Source: Hyaloscypha bicolor E
Lineage: Eukaryota; Ascomycota; Leotiomycetes; Helotiales; Hyaloscyphaceae
Direction of reading: 5' to 3'
Length of the DNA: 64,000 nt
NCBI RefSeq assembly: GCF_002865645.1
Contig: NW_020194618.1
Span: 960,096 to 1,024,095 of the forward strand
In this document: positions 45,373 through 55,960 of the stretch, piece by piece
Position numbering within the stretch: position 1 is the first letter of the stretch
How the letters are laid out: each line of letters starts with the position of its first letter
The notes under the pieces: model-generated
What the model was told of the DNA's origin: nothing
The model's input: only the letters and a program-made list of their open reading frames with translations
The model's database searches: none
Made by a program: the position numbers and the translations under genes

Positions 45373-48300
45373 TGCACTACCGAGGGTGATCCAATATTGG
45401 CATATACTTTGTTGTAGTATTACCGAGACCACTAGCATTGAATTGTGAGCCAGGAGGCTGTGACTGTGACTTATGTACTGTTGCTTGAAATTGGAAGTGC
45501 ATTTGGTTTCCGAAAAAGGGGGGTGAACGGTGATTGGCACGTGACCGAACAGCCCCTGAATCCAAGATGTGGATCTGGAACAGGAAGAGAAGTTCGAACC
45601 AGACATCAGAATTGCGTTACCGCATGTGGTGTACAGTTGCGAAGACAGAAGTGCTTTCTAAAAAGGAACCCTCCCGATATTTTGAAGCGTTGTGACTCTT
45701 CGCCCCGTTCGCGATTGTCGTTCATCGTTGCTCCCGTGCGAAATTCTCTGGAAATCATCGAGTGGGTCTCCTAAGAAGACACTCTTGATGGAAACCGCTG
45801 ATAGGCAAGACTGCGAGGGTTTCGCTCCTGATCGAGGATTGAACAAAAAGAGAGTTACAGACTGATCTCGGGGTTTCGGAGAGGGTCGAGGCCAAATCCA
45901 TTGCTCCCAGCTTCGCAGGGGCGGGATGTATTGATGGCATGGTAATTGGACCACGAAAATAGTTACTGCCTTGGAAAACAGTTAAAGAATTGAAAGGCAG
46001 AAATGAGGAAGAAGAAGATTTAGTGACGATGTGCTAAATTCAATTCCAAGAACAAACTTGGAACCGAGGAGGGCTACGACTGCAACTCGTATCAGACAGT
46101 CGTCAAAGAAAACTGCAATGCATTACCTGTCAATAATAGAAATGATAATTGATCGCACTTGCACTTCGAAAACCCCTTCCCAAATGTTCTTCCTTCGAAG
46201 AGGCTCGATTGCAGAGCTGAATTCCAAAGCAAGCATCTCGTGATTCTCGACTTCAAGATCCCCGCACACTTTTCCTCATACCAAGAAACAATTCAAACAA
46301 AGCGGATGAGCATTAAAGACACCCGACAAAAACTTCCGTACTCGGCAGATAAAGCTGAATGCCATCCAAGAGCGGTAAATGGTGTCCGCTCCGCCCAGTC
46401 TCTCTTTTCTGTCAGTGCTGTCGCATCTCAATTATGCCAGGGCTCCGCCCCGCTGTTATTTATGCTTTTCTACGCTAACCTCCGGCCTCGTATTGAAATT
46501 TAAAGGATTTCGGGTGTTGTTATTGAGGTTAAGATAAGCTCACTGCTGTGCCGGAGAATTGATTTCAATGCGGCTATTTATAAATTCCGTGTTCGATGGG
46601 ATCAGGTGTTGCTGGGAGCTGTTGAGGATTCACGGGGAAGCGAGGAAGGCGAAGCCACTGCCGTCACAGGTGCCGAGAGTTCGAGTTAGGGTCGGGCAAA
46701 TGCTGAACATGAGGTACAGTAACGGGGATATTCTTATCATTTGGTGATGATAAGAAGGCTTGAATATCTGTCATATTTGGTGTCGAATCGTCTCGTTCTT
46801 GATATTCGGTGAATCAATGGGAGGGGCGGCGGAGCTATTGATGCACAGTGAGCTGTTTGCAGACTAGCGTTCGTGGGGACCCATCCGTATGGGTGAGAAG
46901 AGTGAGGCTGGAGTGTTGGCAGCCCAGTTTCCTGGTTTCATTGGATGCGGAGAGGCAACATTTTCTGATGGATTTTGGTGATTGGAGGGACGGGGTGGGA
47001 TTTTTGACGCAGTAGTTTGACGGTACGACGTTGGATGCGGGAAGGAGGTTGAGGCACCGCGAGAGGCTGATGAGGATGAGGGGATCGTGAGGGATGACGG
47101 TGATGATTGGAGGGGTGGGGGGATTTTGTCTGGGACGGGGGAGATGTTGTGTAGGAGCGCTGATTGCGGTACAGTAACTTTATGCAGGCGTCTCGTTTTC
47201 TTGGATCCCAACGGCCCGACTGGAGTTCAGTTGACATTTTGGATAACGGTGAGTACGAAGAGGAGGCCCAATGCCGCCATTGATGCCGACGAATGCTTGG
47301 GATTGCGGCCATTGGAGGGAGCGGTCTCTGTATTTGGGCGGTCTCGACTCAGCACGACTTTTTGCAGCTGGACCCCCGTCCGTACGGGGACGGCTGCGCG
47401 CTGAGTGTTCAGCAGCAAGGCAAATGCGGAGGCTACAGCAAGGAAGAAGCAACGACTTCTACTGGTAACAAGAGCCTGTATTTTTCACGTCACCGTCGTG
47501 CAGTCACAGGTTGACGGTGACGGTGACGGTGACGGTGGACATCGGCCTGTCAAATGACTTCCGCCACGGTTGGAAAGCGTCTGACGAAGAATTATGAAGC
47601 ACGAGTCGACTCGATGCTCGTGCCCGCCGGCTGGAGACTGGAGTTATTAATCGCGCAATGAATGGATGAGGCGAATCCAGGCCCGAGACTCCTTGAAACG
47701 AATGCCTCCACTTAGTAGTACAGTAACCTGTGCGTATCATGCCTTGGCGACGGGTGCCATGGATATTGACGATTGATGCCCCTATCCAGCGATTCTCTCT
47801 CCTCTCGTTGCAAGTATTATGATCCCAGAACCCTCCCTCATCTGTATGGGATATCAAGTATCGCGTGCACTCGCAGCTGGCCGGAGTCTGTGGAAGAGGG
47901 CGGAGCCAGCGGCTGGGGGCGCGGGTTTGGATGTTGGGCTGCTTGGGCGGCGAGGCTGTGAAGTTTTGGCGTCACCGTCGGGCTTCGGTGACTTGGGAGA
48001 GGCGTGAGAGGGTCGGCAGGCAGGAGCAGGAAGAAAGAGGGGGCGAGAGGGGGCAAGGAGGGACAGGAGGGACAGGAGGGGACGGCTGCTGGCTGTCAGC
48101 TGGATGTGCGCCCTTTGCTGCCCTCGGCCTGCCATTTGCTCCCTGCCCCTCTTTCAGGCTTCCAGAGCAGGCTTTCCAAGACCAAGCAGCCTGAGCGAGA
48201 CGGCGAGACGGCGAGACGGCCATGGCCACAGCAGCGGAGCAACATATGCGAACCACTTGGGCGGCCTTGCCAGCAGCAGGATGCAAGAATGGGGGAGGCC

Positions 48301-49181
48301 GAGAGCGACGGCGAGGTGTTGTGTGCACAGAGAGCACACAATAAATAAATGATCGTCCCGATAATGGGAAACTTAACTTGAGGCTCTCCCATAATAATAA
48401 TCTCCGGCCTGGCGCGGCATTGACAAAGGCATTTCCAACGGCGCCGTCGTGGTCTATTTATTCCTGTGATTGCAGGGGCGACGATCTCTCCAACTCTGCC
48501 GACTCGCTGGCCCTCCCATTGACCCATTCACTGCCATTGATTTGAGTCCCGCCCGAAAAGGGAAAGCGCCACCCAAGAGACGCTAGCCCCAAGCGAGAAA
48601 CACCATCTCTGCTGGAACTCTTCGATCCTCAATCGACGACTCCTCCCCGCCATCACCAACCCACCGACATCCTCTCCCACGCGTGATCATTGATCTCTTG
48701 AAGCCCAGCCCACGACGAGCGGTCGAGAGAGTCACGTAACGTCCTCCGCCGTCCCTGATTACGGCAGCTTTCGACCACCCGGATCACGAAACCGTCCACG
48801 GTCGGGATCTGCAACCAAAGTCCCTCCCTCACCCTTGGGCACAGATAGGTACGTACCGGATACATTCCCCTCCTCCCAACGCATGCCTCGACAGCATCGG
48901 CCGACCTGCTCCTCTACACTCCATTCAGTCCCGAGCAGGCTGCTTTCTTTTCGCCTTCTCCAGGCCACTTACGACGCCTATCAATCACACCGCTCGTGTT
49001 TGGCAGCCTGATTGAACAGCTCACCGACTGACAAATTTCTTCATCACAGATCCTATCCCTCCCAGCAACAACACCTCCCGTACTGACCTACTCCATCGAT
49101 CGCCCGCACACAACCCATACCCAACGACTCGACTCTCGTATCGGACAGCCCGATACCCAGAGTCCATAGTTCAACCTCAAT
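45373..49181. other. Long non-coding interval upstream of casein kinase I
   Basis: About 3.8 kb with only overlapping short frames and no convincing protein gene. It includes a four-unit GACGGT microsatellite (47513-47536) and GA/GC-rich simple sequence near 48010-48090 and 48195-48225. The last several hundred bases before 49182 probably form the promoter and a long leader of the kinase gene. Confidence 0.5.
47513..47536 (+). repeat. (GACGGT)4 microsatellite
   Basis: Four perfect hexamer units in tandem, in non-coding DNA upstream of the casein kinase I gene. Confidence 0.85.
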
Positions 49182-50863
49182 ATGACTACTATGGTGAATC
49201 CACCCGCTTCCAAGTCGAAATCTAATCCTCTGGTTTATACTCCCTTTCTTCAGCCTCTGCGAGCGCCTTCTTGCCATTATCACACACGCTGGTGCTGTTT
49301 GGGGTCGAGATCAAGAAGATGTCCGCGTCGCCTTTGATCTTGGCCACAGCCTCGTGCTAGTGTACACCATTCCCAACTTCACCCCTCACATCACGGCTGC
49401 TCATGACTTCTTTGACAAATATGAACTGACATGTCTCTCCGGCAGGATCTTCGCGTCGGCAACAAGTACCGCATCGGTCGTAAGATCGGAAGTGGCAGCT
49501 TCGGTGATATCTACCTCGGCACCAACATCATCTCTGGTGAAGAGATTGCCATCAAGCTTGAGTCGGTCAAGGCCAAGCACCCCCAACTCGAATATGAGGC
49601 CCGTGTCTACAAGTCGCTCGCTGGTGGTGTCGGTATCCCATTTGTCCGCTGGTTCGGTACCGAGTGTGACTACAATGCCATGGTTCTTGATCTCCTCGGC
49701 CCTAGCTTGGAGGATCTCTTCAACTTCTGCAACCGCAAGTTCTCCTTGAAGACCGTTCTTCTGTTGGCCGATCAACTCATCTCCCGCATCGAGTACATCC
49801 ACGCCAAGTCCTTCATCCACCGTGATATCAAGCCTGATAACTTCCTCATGGGCATCGGCAAGCGCGGCAACCAGGTCAATGTCATCGATTTCGGATTGGC
49901 CAAGAAATACCGTGACCCCAAGACCCACTTCCACATCCCTTATAGGGAGAACAAGAACTTGACCGGAACTGCTCGTTATGCCTCCATCAACACCCACTTG
50001 GGCGTCGGTACGTCCCTGCAAACCCTGCATATGCCTGAGCATTGAAAGACTAATTCTTCCTGTAGAGCAATCCCGCCGCGACGACATGGAGTCTCTCGGA
50101 TACGTTATGTTGTACTTCTGCCGTGGCTCCCTCCCATGGCAAGGTCTCAAGGCTGCTACCAAGAAGCAGAAGTATGACCGCATCATGGAGAAGAAGATGA
50201 CAACTCCCACTGAGGTTCTCTGCCGAGGTTTCCCCAACGAGTTTGCCATCTACCTCAACTATACTCGTTCCCTCCGCTTTGATGACAAGCCGGACTACTC
50301 TTACCTCCGAAAGATCTTCCGCGATCTCTTCGTCCGTGAGGGTTTCCAGTATGACTATGTCTTCGATTGGACCGTCTACAAGTACCAGAAGAATGCCCAA
50401 GCCATTGCCCAGGCCGCCGGTCAACAGCCCAACCAGGATGATGACGAGAAGCCCGGCCGTACCCGTACCAATGCTGCCACTGCCGGTGGACCGACCCCCC
50501 AGCACGCCTCCAGTGCATCCAAGCCAGGAGCCATTTCCGGATCCCGCGCCCGCAAGGTCATGGAGCGTGGTGCCAGTGGAGCTGGTGTTGACACTCCCGA
50601 TACCAATAGAGCCGTCGGTGGAAGTGATAGGATGTGAGTGTCTCGCTAGCCCGGTTCCTTGTAAGGGGATTTTCCTCGGCGCGTTTAGTGTGCTTCGATG
50701 ACGCTGGCCGCGAGGAGAACAGTATGCTGACTGGATGGCTGACGCTATAGTCTCCGAAAATAGGCTGCGCTCTGCCTCGAAAGGTGCAGCAACTGGCCCT
50801 GGATATACATCTGGTCCTTACCGGCCGAAGCGGGATGATCAGACTGGGCAGCAGTGGTATTGA
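49182..50863 (+). CDS. Casein kinase I, HRR25/CkiA type
   Basis: Four exons, 49182-49193, 49446-50007, 50066-50633 and 50764-50863, sum to 413 aa with phases that agree. The first coding exon holds only MTTM, followed by a 252-bp intron; the start is chosen because it yields [15 protein letters not shown], the usual N-terminus. Kinase motifs: GSGSFGDIY (residues 19-27), Lys41, HRDIKPDN with Asp131, DFG-equivalent DFGLAKKY with Asp152, and the CK1 signature [11 protein letters not shown]. The tail is Gly/Pro/Ala-rich and variable. A last small exon adds [11 protein letters not shown] and ends GQQWY; reading past the third exon without splicing would stop early at DRM. CK1 of this class acts in DNA repair, vesicle traffic, septation and polar growth, and is usually essential. 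Confidence 0.95.
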
Positions 50864-52790
50864 TTATTTTCCTTTGGCGATTCTCCTTGACCGATCTCGA
50901 CTCTCGATATTCGACTCGCGGCAGTTTCGTCTTACTTAATCTCAACTCCGTTGCTGACCATACCTGAATGTCTTGTGGAAGACTGGTACTGGCCCGATTT
51001 ATAACCAAAACTCATCTCATTCTGGAATGCTCTCTTTTCTTACCACTCTTCGAATTCATGGATCTTCACATATGGCTCGAGCAGCTTCGACTTCTGCAGG
51101 ACAACTCACACCCGAGTGAGCATCGTCGGCAAGGTCGAAGGTAATCGAACGGCATGCCGATGTCATGACATCCAATTTTCGGAGCAACAATGGAACAACT
51201 ACGGCATTAACATCGATCGGATACGCACGCCCAAGTTATTCGACATCGCCGGTCACATTTTGGTCACGAAACGAAGCAGGAACATGGTCACACAAGCTCG
51301 TTTGCATCCTCGACGACGTTCTCCACATCATTCGTCAAGAGCATCCAGAGCAGATCCCTCTGTTCTTTCCGAGATACATATGTTTTGCAGAGCACGATTT
51401 CCTATCTCTTTTTCCTTGTTTCTTTACTTGCTTTTCGATTGTGTGGATGAGGGGACGTCCGGGGGTGTTGATTAGGGGGTGAACATTGGGGATGGGTAGT
51501 CAGATGTGAATGTGGCATTCGACTTGGAACAGCGGCACGGCGCACTTTCAGGCATCATGGATATGGCACGACACACTTGGCACTCAACTCCGGGGGTAGA
51601 AAATGGGTCGCAGCTTCTGGGGAGGTCTTTTCCATCGCATGACTTTCTCTCGTTTTTCTTTTCGCACTGTGGATGTGGGGATGTGATAATTGCATTTGGG
51701 GATGGGAAGGGAGCATAGCAAAGCGCGCTGCGTTTATGATAGCATGCTGGGTGGTTGCTGGGTAGATAGTGGTGAGGGTGAGGGGTCCTTCGGGGCCGCT
51801 TGCTCGATCTGCAAATCACGATGGCTTCTACTGGCGAATACACATACATTGCGAATAATGACATTTGACCATGGCAACCCAAAACTGTCCCTTTTTACTG
51901 ACTTGTTTTGAGTGATCATGTGATTTATCAGCATAGCCTGGTACATTGACGGCTAAAGCGGAGCTTCTTGGGCAAGCGCTCGGGATTGAGAGTGGTGAGG
52001 AGATGGAGTGAGTAGTGGTTGGTAGAGGGGACGATAAACGAATGGCAGGAGGGAGGGAGGTGAGATCAGGCGGCACCGTTCGTAAACGTCCAGCTGTTGC
52101 TGGCACAATCGTTGCACTCATGAATCTGACAGGTTCTTCCGCGGTGCTGAGACAAAGTGAGGTCCAGGCCCCGAGTCCCATTGTCGAAAGGTGCGACGAC
52201 GGGTAAGGTAGAGGAAATAGGTGTGGTTCCGGTTTTGGGTGCTTTTGGTCACGTGGTTTCGGATGACCACCAAGACGCTTTCGATCACTTTCTTTGCGAG
52301 AGGGAGATGCAAGGAGACAACTCTGTTTCATTCACAATGATGCTTCGCCATGTCTAAACATGGCTTGGGTGGGTGTTATCATAGCTGGAGAGCTGAGGGC
52401 TCTTGCTCGAGTCTGTTAGGGGAACAAGTGGTGCGAAGAGAGAGCTCGTGATGCTAGAAGAGTAACATTGTTCGAGAAAACTCCAGAGCTGTTTTTAACC
52501 TTTTCAGCAGAGGCTTGGGTGATGCTGATCCTTAATGTCTTGTTATATTTGAGTTAGTGGTTGGGGAGCGGGAGCTGGAGAGAAGTGATATGTGGTATTG
52601 GTTCTGTAAACGTTTTGGAAACGGTTAGAAAACGTTTATCGGCTCTGAAGAAAGGGCCTTGAGAAATTATACTGGAGATGGTGAGGTTGTGTTCTTGAAT
52701 TAGCCTCTTTGTCGGAGAGTGGTTGGGAGGCATTTCACGCCTAAGGAATCCACGCTCTTGCTCCACGAACATTCATTAACGGCCTACAAT
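50864..52790. other. Intergenic, no gene seen
   Basis: About 1.9 kb: 3' flank of the kinase gene and promoter of the next gene. Short open frames on both strands lack domain features. Confidence 0.55.
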
Positions 52791-53594
52791 ATGTCGACCT
52801 CTATATTTCCTTCAAATGAGCAGCAGCTCTATGTCGTAGCCCTCTGCGGAATTAACGAGAAACTTGCACAACTCGGCAGGATCGACGTCTACTCCTCCCT
52901 GTTCGCCGCAAACCAGAACGTTCGACACAGAGCCCTCCACTTTAAGGAAGAGACTTCTTTGTTAATGGAGAAGACCGCATCGATTCAGCCTGACTCCGAA
53001 TGGTCCAAGATTCTGGAGCTGCGCAATGGAGGTAAGACCAAGGAGCAAGGTGTCCGGAGTGACGGCACAGCGTTCTGGGTCGGCACGAAGATGGGGACGA
53101 AGCAACTCTCCCCCCTCAACCACCTCCCTCCCGCACTTCGGCCACCGATCTTGGAAGATCTGATAAACTGTAAAGTCTCGAAGACTCGGGTACAATCGAA
53201 TGGGCACGATATGAGGAAGGAAGTTTTCGTGGTCCTGAATGTTTGGACGGAAGTCAAGGACACCAACCTGTTCAACGGGGATCCGCAGGCCGATCTCGAA
53301 GGCGTCTACGATACAGTGCAGGAAGCAAATGACAAGGTGAAAGAGGTTGCGAGTGCGTATGCGGAGAAGATAAGGCAGCTGTTCGGTATGTTTGGCTGGC
53401 GTGGAGAGGATGCTGCTCAGCTTTGCAGTTCGAAATGCACAGAGAGGTCTGATGGGACCTTATCCTGGGGCGGATTGCGAGAGTTTAAGATGGATGGCTC
53501 GGATCCTGCTACAGGTGCTGCGCATGTATCTGCTTACAAGAGGGTAATCGACGTGGTACACCCTGAGGAAGAAGAAATTGGCTTTCAGGTTTGA
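52791..53594 (+). CDS. Protein of unknown function with two copies of a repeated domain
   Basis: A single open frame from ATG 52791 (MSTSIFPSNEQQ) to TGA gives 267 aa. It is soluble, without signal peptide or membrane helix. Two parts resemble each other: QLYVVALCGI...VYSSLFAANQNV (about residues 12-43) with SDGTAFWVG (about 90-98), and EVFVVLNVWTEV...GVYDTVQEANDKVKEV (about 144-186) with SDGTLSWGG (about 216-224). The same pattern returns twice in the next gene, 127 bp downstream. I do not recognise the family. The stop follows a GTTTGAG that could act as a donor, so the two reading frames might be one spliced gene, but I could not find a splice that keeps frame. Confidence 0.75.
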   Translation: MSTSIFPSNEQQLYVVALCGINEKLAQLGRIDVYSSLFAANQNVRHRALHFKEETSLLMEKTASIQPDSEWSKILELRNGGKTKEQGVRSDGTAFWVGTKMGTKQLSPLNHLPPALRPPILEDLINCKVSKTRVQSNGHDMRKEVFVVLNVWTEVKDTNLFNGDPQADLEGVYDTVQEANDKVKEVASAYAEKIRQLFGMFGWRGEDAAQLCSSKCTERSDGTLSWGGLREFKMDGSDPATGAAHVSAYKRVIDVVHPEEEEIGFQV

Positions 53595-53720
53595 GCTCTT
53601 TCCGACTTAGTGTTGAAGTCTTAAAGTCAGCATAGCTAACCACTGCTTCAACAGAGTAGCACATCCGCCCCAAATCCATTCCAGTAAGAGCCTTCCGACC
53701 CCCTCTTGGTACATTGAGTT

Positions 53721-54317
53721 ATGCTAATCAATTCAGCCTGTCTGCTCGATCCAGATGCTGCCGAACTACAAGCATATGCACCATACTCGACACAACTCTT
53801 TCTCGTGAGCGCCATTCCCACAACGATAGACGAAAATACAGCATCAATTCAAATCCACGGCCTGTTTAATACACTCGAAAAAGCAACCCGTAAAATCGAA
53901 GAAGCAAGAGAGAACGTCAGGGGCACGTCCACTCGAATGCTTGTCCAGATTGGAGATGAGAATACGGGACAAGCTCCAGCTAGCTTACGAAGCGTTCAGT
54001 CTGGACAAGAGATCTTCATCGTTGCAGAGACGGCAATGGTTGGAGTCGCCAGACCTGATACTGGCCCAGAGCCTGGTTTGAAAGTTCACGGTATTTTCAG
54101 TACCTTGAGAGAAGCCAACGAGAAAGTGAAAGAGGTCGGCATAGCTTATCAAAAGTGGCACGACGACATGGCAGAAGTAGCGGATGCGACTGCTTGGCAT
54201 AATGGAGGGAAAGCTTGCTCGGATGGGGTTGATGAGAAGGGAGGGTTCTTTTGGATCGGTGCGAGGACGAGGACTGAGATTTGTAGAGTTGGTGTACATA
54301 GGTGCTTAGTTGATTGA
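53721..54317 (+). CDS. Protein of unknown function, related to its upstream neighbour
   Basis: From ATG 53721 (MLINSACLLDPDAAELQ) the frame gives 198 aa. It carries QLFLVSAIPTTIDENTASIQIHGLFNTLEKATRKIEEARE (about residues 26-68) and EIFIVAETAMVGVARP...VHGIFSTLREANEKVKEVGIAY (about 94-143), followed by GGFFWIGART near the end. These match the repeat seen twice in the gene just upstream, so this is either a tandem partner or the 3' part of one larger gene whose junction (53594-53721) I could not resolve in frame. A GT...AG pair ending at 53740 (attcag) would place the start inside an intron, so the ATG is provisional. Confidence 0.65.
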   Translation: MLINSACLLDPDAAELQAYAPYSTQLFLVSAIPTTIDENTASIQIHGLFNTLEKATRKIEEARENVRGTSTRMLVQIGDENTGQAPASLRSVQSGQEIFIVAETAMVGVARPDTGPEPGLKVHGIFSTLREANEKVKEVGIAYQKWHDDMAEVADATAWHNGGKACSDGVDEKGGFFWIGARTRTEICRVGVHRCLVD

Positions 54318-54573
54318 CTGCAGAACGTGTATGATGGAGGATGAGAAACGGAAGCATCTTGGGAGATGTTTTCCTGTTGAGTAAGAGAGGTGTAGTTTAC
54401 TAATTAGTGGAACGTTGCTAGACTGGTTATGTTGAGTTGTGTTCATATCAGAATGAAACTTCGTGTGGTAAATTTTTTGTTCGAAAGTCCCCTCATAGCT
54501 TCGCCATTCATAATTCCCACAAGCAGGCGGTTGATGATTAGCACTGAATAGGAAAGGGCTGCGATACCACTCA

Positions 54574-55960
54574 CTACTGCCCTACAATAGTCCAAGAGTC
54601 TTTGCGATTGAGAAAGATGTACGGCATTTTTCCACCGAATATAGCACGGATCACATCTCCAGTCTTTATCCCTTCGTCCGGCGAGACATAGTCCACGCTA
54701 GCAAGGGGGCCTGGCTCCGGGCGAAAAGGTGATAGATGACTAATAAGTTTATTAGCAAAGGTACGACTTTACAGTCTGAGCCAGGGCCCCTTGCTAGCGT
54801 GGACTATGTCTCGCCGGACGAAGGGATAAAGCTGCACCTCAGCACTTGGCGGTCGCCAACAAATTCGGTGGCCGTACCGAGTAACTCCCTCTCCTGAGAA
54901 CTCAGGATCGACGTCCTTCCAACGCTCTTTGATGTCTTTAATAGTATCAAGGATAAATCCTGTGACACAAAGTCTTTTTGATGTGAAATCTAATACACAA
55001 TTAGCAGTAGATCCTCCGGTAAAAGCGGATTGCTCTGACAAAGCTCCTGGACTTGAGTTTGACGATGGCCATCCTGGGGGTGTGATGCCTGATACACGGT
55101 GCTCATATTGGTCTTCACTGTCCAGTCGGGGTCCAGGAAGGAAGGTCAAGATCCAAGTCCCCATTCTGAGCTCGATTTCTCTCTACCATGCTTAGGAAAT
55201 CGAGCGATTTTGACTTGTTATGTAGGACTCGGCAGACTTGCATATAGAACTCGCAAGCAGTAATTTTGTAATCAACCTGCATCAAGATGCGGCCTGATAA
55301 GGTCTCTAGTATCCCCAGAAAACCATAGATTCCGTCTCAAGAGTCTGTGGAGAACTTGTTCTTGGATAACCGCAGGGAGTGGCAAGTCCGCTGTATCTCC
55401 TGCTTGTAAGCGGAGCTTAAACGCCATGCTGCGCTGAAACGTCACTAACTCCTGGGGTTGTTCATGAATGTTTGCCTCCGTGATTTCGTCCATATAATCC
55501 AGGCAACAAATCATTGTGGGGATAGCCCTTTTGAATTCATCCCATTCTGCACACCACCAGCCGTATACAACAACTGCTCTGCGGGCCAGGAGAATCTCCT
55601 GGACAAGCCAAACACGGCTCCACCAGGGGCGTACTAGGGTGTTACCAAGCGAAGACCAATAGCTCCTGAACCCTTCATCCTGGCGAGGTGAGACAGCAGT
55701 AATCCTGCATCATGCCCGTATGTGACATTAGCAAGGCCGTAAAGCAAACGGAGAGCCGGAACCGTTTCTCTTCCTCGCCCAACCAGCTAAACAATGACCT
55801 CATCAACTCTCTTATAGATATCTTTCATCAAAGTAACCTGTTGGCCACATTCTTCGTTGTCGTCCTAGTTAATACAAACTATATTGACCCCAATAAGGGA
55901 AACCAACAAGTCATTACCCTTGGCAAATCCTTGGCCTTATAAAGACTATTGTTTTTTAAT
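54574..55960 (-). pseudogene. RIP-mutated HET-domain pseudogene with fold-back duplication
   Basis: Reading down the minus strand: VCIN followed by a stop where Gln is expected (TAG at 55865-55867), DDNEECGQQVTLMKDIYKRVDEVIV followed by a stop where Trp is expected (TAG at 55787-55789), then, in a shifted frame, RPWWSRVWLVQEILLARRAVVVYG. The C-terminal region follows (55164-54831), and the end GIKTGDVIRAIFGGKMPYIFLNRKDSWTIVGQ is at about 54574-54690. Both stops fit C-to-T/G-to-A change. The C-terminal region is further broken by the 53-bp inverted duplication at 54665-54830. The N-terminal HET block is lost in AT-rich DNA beyond 55900, so the 5' limit is approximate. Confidence 0.75.
54665..54830. 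repeat. 53-bp inverted duplication with 60-bp spacer
   Basis: Arms 54665-54717 and 54778-54830 are reverse complements at 52 of 53 positions, separated by 60 bp (54718-54777). The lower arm continues in HET coding frame into the protein's C-terminus, so it is the original; the upper arm is the inverted copy. Confidence 0.9.

Noticed and set aside
48010..48230. GA/GC-rich simple sequence as a structured RNA or CRISPR-like array
   Set aside because: The units are short, irregular and directly adjacent (GGGACAGGA, GACGGCGAG); there are no regular spacers, and this is a eukaryotic genome.
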